DNA from: Rhodopila sp.
GTDB taxonomy: Bacteria; Pseudomonadota; Alphaproteobacteria; Acetobacterales; Acetobacteraceae
DNA length: 33,133 nucleotides
Direction of reading: 5' to 3'
Assembly (NCBI GenBank): GCA_031291715.1
Contig: JARLIN010000347.1
Coordinates: 1-33,133 of the forward strand
Shown here: positions 24,852 through 33,133 of the stretch, piece by piece
Layout of the letters: every line of letters starts with the position of its first letter
How positions within the stretch are numbered: the first letter of the stretch is position 1
Made by a program: the position numbers and the translations under genes
Notes under the pieces: generated by a model
The model's input: the letters and a program-made list of their open reading frames with translations, nothing else
Databases searched by the model: none
Told to the model about the DNA's origin: nothing

Positions 24852-26765
24852 TTACTGTGTTTGAACAACGCTATCGAAGCCCTGTTGATTGATTTGCGGT
24901 TTGGCACGCCGACGCACCGCATCGACGAATACGGCGGACAGGTCATTGCCGATCGATTGTGTGATCGCGGTGCGTGCCTGATCATAGCCGGGCTTGTCGG
25001 CGGCCGCATCCGGCTTCACCACCTCGGTGAGCTGCGCCACGACAAAGCCTTCCGGGATTTCCACCATCGTGGCCTCACCCTGCTTCAGGCCAAACAGCAC
25101 GCGCTGGAGTTCCGGCGGCATCTCCGGGTTGCCCTGGCTACGGGTGACCAGCGGACTCAGCTTCGGTGCCACGCCGGCGACCGTCGCCGCGTCCGAGAAG
25201 GACTTTCCGCCCTGGACCGAGGTCATCATCGCGGTCGCGGCCTGATCTTCCGACCGACGCCGCTGGTCCTGCTTCCAGTCCTCCGCCACCCGGTCTTTCA
25301 CTGCGTCATAAGGCTTCTCGCCCGGCGGGATCACGCTTTCCACCGTCAGGGCATAGTACGCCGACCCGCCGGTCGAAGGAGTCTGCACTTCCGTCAACCG
25401 CGGCGGATCACCCTGGCGGGACTGGAACGCGGCGGCGACGATGGCCGCCTTCAACTCGGCCGGGCCGGGGATCGGCGCCGGTGTGCCCTGCTGCGTATCG
25501 CCCTTGGAATCCAGCGTTCCGGCGACGCCAACCAGCCCGAGATCGCTTGGCAGGTCGTCCAGGCTGCCACCATTCCCGAGCAACTGATCCAGCTTGTTGG
25601 CGCGGTCATACATCACGTCGGCGGCCTTCCCGACCAGCACCCTGGCGCGCAGGGCATCTTTCGCCTGGTCGAAGGTCGTCTCCGAGCCCGGAACGATCTT
25701 GGTGACCTTCACCACGAACCAGCCCAACTGCCCCTTCACCGGGTCGGATACCGTGTCCGCGGGAGCCGAGAAGACCGTCTTCGCCAGGTCAGGGTCGGGA
25801 AACTGCACCTCGGTCGCGTCATCCTGGGTGAGCGCGGCGGCCCCGGCGGCCTGCGCCGCCGCCTGCATCGCCGTCCAGTCAGTACCGGTACGCCAGCGAT
25901 CCGCCAGCGCACGCGCCTTCGCCTCGTCGGGTGCCGAGATCACCTCGGCCGACCGCTTGGCGGGGGTGAGGTATTCCGATTTGTGTTCGTCGTAGGCAGC
26001 GCGCAGCTCGTCGTCGGTGACGGTCACTTCCGATGCCAGCGACTGTGGCGACAGCTCGACCGCCTTGATCCGGCGGAACTCCGGTGTAGCAAAACTGTCG
26101 GGATGGTTGTCGTACCAGCGCCGCAGCGTCGCGTCATCCGGTGTCGCCGGTTCCGGCGCGGCCGACAGCGGGAAGACCGCCATGTCCGCGGCCCGCTTCT
26201 CGAATTCCGAGTCATACAGCGGCTTCACCTCGGCATCCGGCGCCGCGACCGAACCGCTGATCGCGGACAGAAGCTGGCGCTGCCCGATGTCGGAACGAAG
26301 CTGCGCCATGAAGCGGGCCTCGGTATAGCCGTTGTTCTGCAGCACGGAGGTGAAGACCCCCCGGTTGAACTTGCCGTCCGATCCCTTGAAGGCGGGCATC
26401 GACCGCACCACCGCCGCCAGCGCCTCATCCGGGGTGGTGATGCGCAGGTCTTTCAGCTCCACGGCCAGCGCGGTCTGGGCGATCATCCGGTCGAGCGTCT
26501 GCTGACCGACCCGCCGCCGCAGCTCGGGGGTCGCTTCCTGCCCGGCGGGCAGGTCGCGCGTCTCCTGCGCCATCGCCCGCTGGTATTCGGCCTGGAAGGT
26601 GGGGATCTCGATCGTCTGGCCGCCAACCTTGGCGACCCAGCTTGGCGGTCCCATCAGGCGGAAGATATCGCCGCTGATCCCCCAGCCGACGAACGAGATC
26701 GCCATGATCAGGAAGAAGGCCCGGGCGATCCAGGAATCAGTGTAATGACGGAACTGGGAGATCAT
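24852..26765 (-). CDS. ppiD: PpiD-type membrane-anchored peptidyl-prolyl isomerase/chaperone
   Basis: A 637-aa periplasmic folding factor tethered by one N-terminal span (IARAFFLIMAISFVGWGISG). A SurA_N-type chaperone region follows (FQAEYQRAMAQETRDLP to about residue 220). A degenerate parvulin-like PPIC domain lies near residues 255-365 (FGDEHKSEYLTPAKRSAEVI-like start, GQLGWFVVKV end). The long C-terminal part contains a second parvulin-like stretch (FSDAATVAGVAPKLSPL, GFVVAQLTEVV). I chose ATG at 26765 because MISQFRHYTDSWIARAF is the usual PpiD start; the frame to 26825 adds unlikely sequence. It is followed by trpE with a 9-bp gap, an order common in alphaproteobacteria. Confidence 0.9.
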   Translation of the reverse strand: MISQFRHYTDSWIARAFFLIMAISFVGWGISGDIFRLMGPPSWVAKVGGQTIEIPTFQAEYQRAMAQETRDLPAGQEATPELRRRVGQQTLDRMIAQTALAVELKDLRITTPDEALAAVVRSMPAFKGSDGKFNRGVFTSVLQNNGYTEARFMAQLRSDIGQRQLLSAISGSVAAPDAEVKPLYDSEFEKRAADMAVFPLSAAPEPATPDDATLRRWYDNHPDSFATPEFRRIKAVELSPQSLASEVTVTDDELRAAYDEHKSEYLTPAKRSAEVISAPDEAKARALADRWRTGTDWTAMQAAAQAAGAAALTQDDATEVQFPDPDLAKTVFSAPADTVSDPVKGQLGWFVVKVTKIVPGSETTFDQAKDALRARVLVGKAADVMYDRANKLDQLLGNGGSLDDLPSDLGLVGVAGTLDSKGDTQQGTPAPIPGPAELKAAIVAAAFQSRQGDPPRLTEVQTPSTGGSAYYALTVESVIPPGEKPYDAVKDRVAEDWKQDQRRRSEDQAATAMMTSVQGGKSFSDAATVAGVAPKLSPLVTRSQGNPEMPPELQRVLFGLKQGEATMVEIPEGFVVAQLTEVVKPDAAADKPGYDQARTAITQSIGNDLSAVFVDAVRRRAKPQINQQGFDSVVQTQ

Positions 26766-26951
26766 GAAGCGCGACAGGCCCGGAAATGGGAAACGTGGCG
26801 CAGCATATACGGCGCCCGGGAGCACAAGGCCAGCGGTCGTGCCGTGGCCGGGCCATGACGAGAATAGAGGGGCGGGGCAATGCCGGTTGGTAACACATCG
26901 GTCCCTTTTTGGCGGCGCCCGCGTTCACCGGACCGCTAGGTGTGGCCCCCT

Positions 26952-27566
26952 TCAGTCGAGGAGCCCGAGCCTGCCGAGTTCAGCGGTGAGTTCTTGCGGG
27001 CCGGTGTAGTCGTGGCCGAACAGTCCGGCCTCACGGGCACCGGCGACATTGGCCGGGCTGTCGTCGACGAACAGCGCGGCCCTCGGCTCAACCCCGAGCC
27101 GGACCAGGCAGCGGCGATAGGCTTCCGGATCCGGTTTGCCGGCGCCGAATTCGGCCGAGACATACGCCCGGTCGCCCACCAGCGGGGCAACCTCGGGATA
27201 CAGAGCCGCGAAATGCCGCCGGACCAGCAGATTGTTATTGGTCAGCACGGCGCAACGCACTTCGTGACGGAGGCGGGGCAGCAGCGCCAGCGTGGCCCCG
27301 ATCGGGGTGACCGCGACCTGTTGAGCGGTCACCCATTCGGCTTCGGAGAGGTCGTAGCCGATGCGGGCGCCGAAGCCACCGAGATAGCCAGCCGCATCGA
27401 GCGCGCCCGCATCGCCGGCGTCCTCGAACCCCGAGTCCCAGATCGCGGCTTTGATCGCGTCTGACGGCCGGTTCGACACCGAAGCGAGATAGGCGATCCG
27501 CGCGTCCCGGTCATAGCGGTAGAGGACACCATTGAGATCGAACAGGATCAGCGTGATTTCGGTCAC
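26952..27566 (-). CDS. HAD-superfamily hydrolase (subfamily IA), with DxN motif I
   Basis: A 204-aa haloacid-dehalogenase-like phosphatase. Motif I is LILFDLNGVLY: the nucleophile D10 is present but the usual second Asp is N12. Motif II is AVLTNNN, motif III the lysine in GAGKPDPEAY, and motif IV FVDDSPANV. The helical cap lies between motifs I and II. DxN forms occur in some HAD clades, so activity is possible but may be altered. The preferred start is GTG at 27566 (VTEITLILFD), with GAGGG about 9 bases upstream; an ATG-type extension to 27602 is possible. The substrate is unknown. It lies between ppiD and the tpiA block and is probably transcribed separately. Confidence 0.85.
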   Translation of the reverse strand: MTEITLILFDLNGVLYRYDRDARIAYLASVSNRPSDAIKAAIWDSGFEDAGDAGALDAAGYLGGFGARIGYDLSEAEWVTAQQVAVTPIGATLALLPRLRHEVRCAVLTNNNLLVRRHFAALYPEVAPLVGDRAYVSAEFGAGKPDPEAYRRCLVRLGVEPRAALFVDDSPANVAGAREAGLFGHDYTGPQELTAELGRLGLLD

Positions 27567-27858
27567 GGCGGCCACCCTCGGTTCCTCGCAGAAGCCTAGC
27601 AAACCGTGTGCCGCCGTTTGGTGAAGTCATGCGGCAGGGGCGCCGGGGGCGGCAAACGGCCCGATCTCGCCGGGATCATCCCGGATCGCCGGGGCTCGCC
27701 GCGGATGGATGGTCCGACAAGGGCATCTTCTGCCGCCAAAATCGATTTTGCCGGTGCGCGCTGACCTTGATTTCTCGCGAGCGGTCGCTAACTTCGGAAC
27801 ATAATAGGAACTTTAACGCCGCCTTTCCACCTTTCCCCATTCACCCGGACAGCCATTC

Positions 27859-28482
27859 ATGACCGAACCGGACAGCACCGGATCCCAACCAAGCCCGACC
27901 CGCGCCGACGCGATCGACGTCATGTATCATCAGGCGATGTTCACCCTGACGCCGTTCTTCATAGACGGGGCTAAAGGTGACCCAGCCAAAGCACGCGCTG
28001 CCGCGCGGGCGATGCTGCTCTCCTACAAGGCCGGTTCGGCCGTCGAAATTCAGCTTGCGGTCGAGTGCATCATGTTCGCCTACACCGCCATGGACAGCCT
28101 GCGGCAGGCCAAGGTGGATGATATGCCGGACGCAAGGCGCTTGCGCCTGCGCAACAGTGCGGTCGCCTTGCACCGGGAGAGCCACCGGAATCGTCAGGCG
28201 CTGGAGGCTTTCCGGAAAGCTCGCATAGCGGCATCCCCCGTGCGGCCCGCGCAAACCGAACCGCCGGCTGAACCGCCGGCACCGAACCCCGACTTCGATC
28301 CGAAGGCGAACATACGGAATTTCCTGAGGCATCTGACCGCGGGTGGCGAAACCTTCCCGGGTTTTCCCTCTCAACCGGATCCGGCGGCAGCCCAGGCGGC
28401 TCCGCCCCCGTTCATGAACCGCGAACAACGCCGGGCGGCCGAACTGGCGGCGCGGCGAGAGGCTCGGCGGGCACGGGGATAG
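27859..28482 (+). CDS. Hypothetical protein, Acetobacteraceae-like
   Basis: A 207-aa soluble protein that I do not recognise. Residues 20-125 look like a single alpha-helical bundle rich in Ala, Arg and Met (MYHQAMFTLTPFFIDGAKGD, SAVEIQLAVECIMFAYTAMDSLRQA). The rest is a low-complexity Pro/Ala linker (TEPPAEPPAPNPDFDP) ending in a highly basic tail (NREQRRAAELAARREARRARG) that could bind nucleic acid or membrane. ATG at 27859 starts just after an AT-richer leader (27781-27830, with a CATAAT box). The coding bias is clear and the frame is not a shadow of another gene. It may have a role in the cytoplasm near DNA or RNA, but this is only a guess from its charge. Confidence 0.7.
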   Translation: MTEPDSTGSQPSPTRADAIDVMYHQAMFTLTPFFIDGAKGDPAKARAAARAMLLSYKAGSAVEIQLAVECIMFAYTAMDSLRQAKVDDMPDARRLRLRNSAVALHRESHRNRQALEAFRKARIAASPVRPAQTEPPAEPPAPNPDFDPKANIRNFLRHLTAGGETFPGFPSQPDPAAAQAAPPPFMNREQRRAAELAARREARRARG

Positions 28483-28663
28483 ACCGGGAACCATCGCCCC
28501 GATCGTCGCGGCGCACCCGCGATCGTCATGACCCGGCGTGTCCGGGCTACCTCTCGCGGCACGATTGCTTGGACGAGCCGTTCCCTGACGCCAGGGAAAG
28601 CAGACCCTTGACGCCTCCGATCAGTCCGTTAGCAGCATATCGCAGGAGAGGGGAGACGCGCCC

Positions 28664-29401
28664 ATGCCACAACTGATCGCCGGAAACTGGAAAATGCACT
28701 GCCTCGCGGCCGAGGCCGTCGCCCTGGCCCAAGGCGTTGCCGCCGGTGCCCAAGGCATCGCCGCCGAACTGCTCGTGTGCCCAACCGCGCTGCACATCGC
28801 CGCCGTTGCCCAGGCGCTGCGAGGCTCCGCCGTCGCCGTCGGTGGCCAGGATTGCCACCAGGCGAGGCAAGGCGCGCACACCGGCGACATCGCCGGCCCG
28901 ATGCTGCGCGACGCTGGCGCCACGTGGGTCATCCTCGGTCATTCCGAGCGCCGGCAGGATCACGGCGAAACCGACGAGTTGGTGCGCGAGAAGACCCTGG
29001 CCGCGGTCGAAGCCGGCCTGACCCCGATCGTCTGCGTCGGCGAAACCGCCGACCAACGCGCGGGCGGCCAGGAAACCGAGGTTGTCGGCTGGCAACTCGC
29101 CGGCAGCCTGCCGAAGCCCTTTACCGGCGTCGTCGCCTACGAACCCGTCTGGGCGATCGGTACGGGGCGGACCGCGACCGAGGAGGACGTCGCCATCATG
29201 CACGCCTTCATCCGTGACGAACTGGTCCGCCAGTTCGGTGATGCCGGTCGGACCATCCGCATCCTGTATGGCGGCTCGGTCAAAGCCGGCAACGCAGCGT
29301 CCCTGCTGGCCGTGCCGAATGTCGGCGGCGCCCTCGTCGGCGGCGCCAGCCTGAAGGCCGATGAGTTTCTAGCGATTGCCCGCGCCGCTCAGGCCGGGTA
29401 A
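28664..29401 (+). CDS. tpiA: Triosephosphate isomerase
   Basis: Interconverts dihydroxyacetone phosphate and glyceraldehyde 3-phosphate in glycolysis and gluconeogenesis; cytoplasmic. It is 245 aa, the normal length. Active-site residues are K10 (GNWKM), H93 (LGHSERR) and E160 ([11 protein letters not shown]); the phosphate-binding C-terminal YGGSVK and GALVGGASL loops are present. ATG at 28664 has a good ribosome site (AGGAG and GGGGAG within about 8-17 bases). It leads a tpiA-secG-pyrG series typical of alphaproteobacteria. A perfect 10-bp hairpin stands after its stop codon. Confidence 0.97.
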   Translation: MPQLIAGNWKMHCLAAEAVALAQGVAAGAQGIAAELLVCPTALHIAAVAQALRGSAVAVGGQDCHQARQGAHTGDIAGPMLRDAGATWVILGHSERRQDHGETDELVREKTLAAVEAGLTPIVCVGETADQRAGGQETEVVGWQLAGSLPKPFTGVVAYEPVWAIGTGRTATEEDVAIMHAFIRDELVRQFGDAGRTIRILYGGSVKAGNAASLLAVPNVGGALVGGASLKADEFLAIARAAQAG

Positions 29402-29408
29402 GAGGCGC

Positions 29409-29435
29409 GCGCGGCAGTGCACTGTACTGCCGCGC
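29409..29435 (+). terminator. Terminator/attenuator-like hairpin between tpiA and secG
   Basis: GCGCGGCAGT (29409-29418), a 7-base loop and ACTGCCGCGC (29426-29435) form a perfect 10-bp stem. It is followed by TGTTCGTTTG, which is T-rich but not a true T run. It could lower read-through into secG, stabilise the tpiA message, or be a processing site. Confidence 0.55.
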
Positions 29436-29458
29436 TGTTCGTTTGAAAGTCCCGCGCG

Positions 29459-29788
29459 TTGAGCACCGTACTGCTGATCATCTACCTGTTCGTCGCCCTG
29501 GCCTTGATCGGCGTCGTCCTGATCCAGCGCAGTGAGGGCGGCGGGCTAGGCATTGGCAGCTCCCAGGGCATGGGTTCGTTCATGTCCGGCCGCGGCACCG
29601 CCAACCTGCTGACCCGCACGACCGCGATCCTGGCGGCGATCTTTCTGGCGCTGGCGCTGGTCCTGGCATTGTTGAACCGCGGCACCTCGTCGGCCACACG
29701 GTCGATTCTCGACACAACGGCGCCAGCCTCCACCCCGGCGCCACCGCCGCCCGCCGCGCCGCAAGGTCCGTCCGCGCCCACCAACTGA
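29459..29788 (+). CDS. secG: Preprotein translocase subunit SecG
   Basis: A 109-aa SecYEG channel subunit. Its two membrane spans are VLLIIYLFVALALIGVVLIQ and AAIFLALALVLALL. Between them lies the family signature RSEGGGLGIGSSQGMGSFMSGRGTANLLTRTT. The C-terminal tail is Pro/Ala-rich, as usual in alphaproteobacteria. The start must be TTG at 29459: the frame hits a stop codon five codons upstream and no ATG or GTG exists between that stop and the first span. It lies 57 bp after tpiA and 73 bp before pyrG. Confidence 0.93.
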   Translation: MSTVLLIIYLFVALALIGVVLIQRSEGGGLGIGSSQGMGSFMSGRGTANLLTRTTAILAAIFLALALVLALLNRGTSSATRSILDTTAPASTPAPPPPAAPQGPSAPTN

Positions 29789-29852
29789 TTGTTAGACGCA
29801 TGTGTGAATTGCTCCCGACGGGCTTCCATTGGCCCGATTCGGTTTCGTATGA

Positions 29853-31491
<1,639 letters not shown>

Positions 31492-31493
<2 letters not shown>

Positions 31494-31544
31494 TACCGAC
31501 CGCCGCTGTCGCCGACTCTTCCGGCGATAGCGGCGGTCGGTATC
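31492..31544 (+). terminator. Very long hairpin at the pyrG 3' end
   Basis: A 22-bp stem (31492-31513 with 31523-31544), broken by only one G-U pair, with a 9-base loop, begins inside the pyrG stop codon. There is no T run afterwards. It is likely a transcript end or RNA-stabilising structure. A second GC hairpin, GCGCGCGG/CCGCGCGC (31545-31552 with 31567-31574), follows directly. Confidence 0.65.
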
Positions 31545-31681
31545 GCGCGCGGGGTTGGCGGGGCGGCCGCGCGCCAAACCAAGACTCATGCCGACCGCCG
31601 TTGATCCATTTTCATGGGTCAACATCAAGGGCGGTTGGTGTGACAGCGGCGGGTGTCGAACCCGCAATGACAAGCCGCGCC

Positions 31682-31719
31682 GACTATCTTCAGGCTGGCG
31701 GTGGAGCCTGAAAATGGTC
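31682..31719. repeat. 38-bp palindromic repeat, copy 2
   Basis: 15-base arms GACTATCTTCAGGCT (31682-31696) and AGCCTGAAAATGGTC (31705-31719) pair with one mismatch and one G-U around an 8-base loop. It matches copy 1 at 23167-23204 in length, layout and about three quarters of its arm bases. It lies between the convergent 3' ends of pyrG and the GT4 gene. Confidence 0.8.
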
Positions 31720-31750
31720 CAGCTCTATGTTTAATCGTTTGAAGTAGCCT

Positions 31751-32944
31751 CTACCGTCCGATCACCCGCCGGAACAGCGCCAACTGCCCGGCCGTCGTCT
31801 CGTCCCAACTGAACGGCTCGGCATAGGCCCGCGTCGCCGCCCGGTCCGGCAATGCGGCGAACAGGCGCCGCACGCCGGCGGCGAGCCCGTCCGCGGTGTT
31901 CGGTTCATAGATCACGCCGGCCTCGGGCGCGCGCACGACCTCGGGATTGCCCCAGATGTTCGCCGCGATGACCGGGGTTCCGCAGGCCATCGATTCCAGC
32001 AGGACGTTCGCCCAGCCCTCCCGCGACGACGCCAGCACCGAGGCATCCGCTGCCCCATACAGCATTGGCAGGTCCTTGTGCGGCCTAGGCCCCAGCAGCC
32101 GCACGCGGTCACTCAACCCGTGTTGGGCGATGAGGGCCGACAACCGCTCCCGCTCCGGCCCTTCGCCGGCGATGATCAGTTCGAAGCCGGGAAGCTGGCG
32201 CATCGCCTCGATGGTACGGTGATGGCCCTTGCGCTCGATCAGGCCGCCGACGGATATCAGTGCGGGTCGCTTGAGACCCAGAGCCGCGCGGGCGGCCGAT
32301 CGGTCTTCGGGAGGACGGAACAGATCGGTTTCCACACCGTTGCGCAGCACGGTCACCTTCTCGTCCGGTGCGCCGAGATCGACCAGCACCTGCTTCAGGG
32401 CCGCGCTGACCGCGACGAGGGCGCTCGCATCGCGAATTGCGCCCTGGATCAGGCGCCGAGGGATCTGGTACCGCGGAATCAGGTTCACATCGGTGCCGCG
32501 AGCAGTGATCACCACCGGCAACCCGAAGCGCCGGCCCAGCCAGGTCGCGGCGACGCCGTCCGGATACAGGTAATGGGCGTCGATCGCGTCGAACCGGTGG
32601 CCCTCGGCCAGCAGGCGCGCCACCTCGGGCACCATCGCCCGATACAGCAGCCAGGGCGCGACCGACATCCCGACCTTCGGGATGACCGGATAGCGTGGAT
32701 GGCGGGTCTCTATGCCGTGCCGGGTTTCCGCCGCCGGCGCGTGCGCGTTCCGCGCCCAGTCGCCGAACCGGGGAGACGGGCAGGGGAACCACGGCACCGG
32801 GGCGAGCACGAGACTGGTTGCCTCGCCGCTGCCCACGAGGTGCCGCAGGCGGTTCTCCACGAAGATGCCGTGGTTCGGCCGGGCTTCGTGGGGGAACAGG
32901 GTCGAGAAGGTCAGCAGGCGGACGAGGTTCATCTCGATCGGCAC
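31751..32944 (-). CDS. Glycosyltransferase family 4 protein
   Basis: A 397-aa retaining glycosyltransferase of the GT-B fold (GT4). The N-terminal acceptor domain starts LLTFSTLFPHEARPNHGIFVENRL and contains DAIDAHYLYPDG and TARGTDVNLI. The C-terminal donor domain has LRNGVETDLFRP, SVGGLIERKGHH, the IIAGEGPER segment and the EX7E element EGWANVLLESMACGTPVIA. It would transfer a nucleotide-activated sugar to a growing surface glycan or lipid; donor and acceptor are unknown. GTG at 32944 has GGGGA 4-5 bases upstream, while ATG at 32932 (MNLVRLLTF) is the alternative. It is not adjacent to other glycan genes in this window. Confidence 0.92.
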   Translation of the reverse strand: MPIEMNLVRLLTFSTLFPHEARPNHGIFVENRLRHLVGSGEATSLVLAPVPWFPCPSPRFGDWARNAHAPAAETRHGIETRHPRYPVIPKVGMSVAPWLLYRAMVPEVARLLAEGHRFDAIDAHYLYPDGVAATWLGRRFGLPVVITARGTDVNLIPRYQIPRRLIQGAIRDASALVAVSAALKQVLVDLGAPDEKVTVLRNGVETDLFRPPEDRSAARAALGLKRPALISVGGLIERKGHHRTIEAMRQLPGFELIIAGEGPERERLSALIAQHGLSDRVRLLGPRPHKDLPMLYGAADASVLASSREGWANVLLESMACGTPVIAANIWGNPEVVRAPEAGVIYEPNTADGLAAGVRRLFAALPDRAATRAYAEPFSWDETTAGQLALFRRVIGR

Positions 32945-33018
32945 TTATCCCCGGGGCTGGCTGATGGCGTGGAGGGCCGTCCCCAAAAGGATCCGGACAA
33001 ATCAGCGCCCACGCCGGA

Positions 33019-33133
33019 TCAGGAGCCTTTCGACAGATCGTCCAGCAGCTTCTGCGCCAGCGCCTTTTCCTTGAATTCGGACTGGTTGGCGACCACCGTC
33101 TCAAGCGCCTTCTTCGCCGCGTCCTTGTCGCCG
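33019..33133 (-). CDS. 3' end of an unidentified protein, possibly TPR-like (partial)
   Basis: Reading the minus strand from the window edge gives an open frame of 37 codons ending at TGA (33019-33021), with residues DKDAAKKALETVVANQ and then KEKALAQKLLDDLSKGS. The alternating Ala/Leu helical pattern and basic ends look like the last TPR-type helix pair of a tetratricopeptide or YfgM-like protein. The rest lies outside the window. It points toward the GT4 gene 74 bp downstream and might share its transcript. Confidence 0.6.
   Translation of the reverse strand, partial: GDKDAAKKALETVVANQSEFKEKALAQKLLDDLSKGS

Noticed and set aside
24711-26858. 715-aa plus-strand open frame opposite trpE/ppiD
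   Set aside because: It is antisense to two clear genes, very rich in Arg, His and Gly, and has no domain; high GC produces such mirror frames.
31649-31665. tRNA T-arm-like sequence on the minus strand (GCGGGTTCGACACCCGC) followed shortly by CACACCA
   Set aside because: The 7-base loop ends in A, not a pyrimidine, and no acceptor, D or anticodon arm can be folded upstream; at most a chance match.

Overview
The window looks like chromosomal DNA of a high-GC alphaproteobacterium, most likely Rhodospirillales and probably Acetobacteraceae. The reasons are the high-GC codon use, a Hint-domain surface protein of a type common in that family, the alphaproteobacterial tpiA-secG-pyrG order with a divergent ppiD-trpE pair, and the general protein flavour. 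This placement is an inference without a database search. No rRNA, confident tRNA, CRISPR array, transposase or prophage gene was seen.

Layout. (1) 1-7178 is an exopolysaccharide region: a plus-strand glycosyltransferase-like beta-propeller protein, convergent with a minus-strand set of Wzy-like polymerase, Wzc/ExoP-type tyrosine autokinase and a polyprenyl-phosphate sugar-1-phosphate transferase. The transferase would load the first sugar on the lipid carrier, the polymerase extends the repeat units, and the autokinase controls chain length and export. The region probably continues beyond the left edge. (2) 7179-10218 has an AT-richer divergent intergenic region and then an acid-sugar dehydratase (enolase superfamily) with an MFS transporter, a likely uptake-and-catabolism pair. 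(3) 10134-11913 is a surface protein with two anchor-type repeats and a Hint domain, split by a frameshift at a CAGT tandem repeat. (4) 12017-15119 is a tightly coupled minus-strand operon of 3-oxoacid CoA-transferase subunits A and B and an alpha/beta-hydrolase-domain protein. (5) 15225-17307 holds two TPR proteins, one carrying a glycosyltransferase-like domain. (6) 17429-21080 has malate synthase G (glyoxylate shunt), a convincing unannotated small RNA with its own terminator, and XerC.

(7) 21333-23104 has a TauD-type dioxygenase divergent from an ArsR regulator that overlaps an SRPBCC/AHSA1 gene. (8) 23316-31493 is a housekeeping block: trpE and ppiD on minus, a HAD hydrolase, a hypothetical protein, then tpiA, secG and pyrG on plus. 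(9) 31751-33133 has a GT4 glycosyltransferase and the 3' end of another gene.

Most notable are the small RNA at about 19779-19854, the 4-bp duplication that breaks the Hint protein, and two copies of one 38-bp palindrome lying exactly at the two outer edges of the housekeeping block, where the usual next genes (trpG after trpE, kdsA/eno after pyrG) are absent. I did not find a clearly new multi-gene defence or metabolic system.
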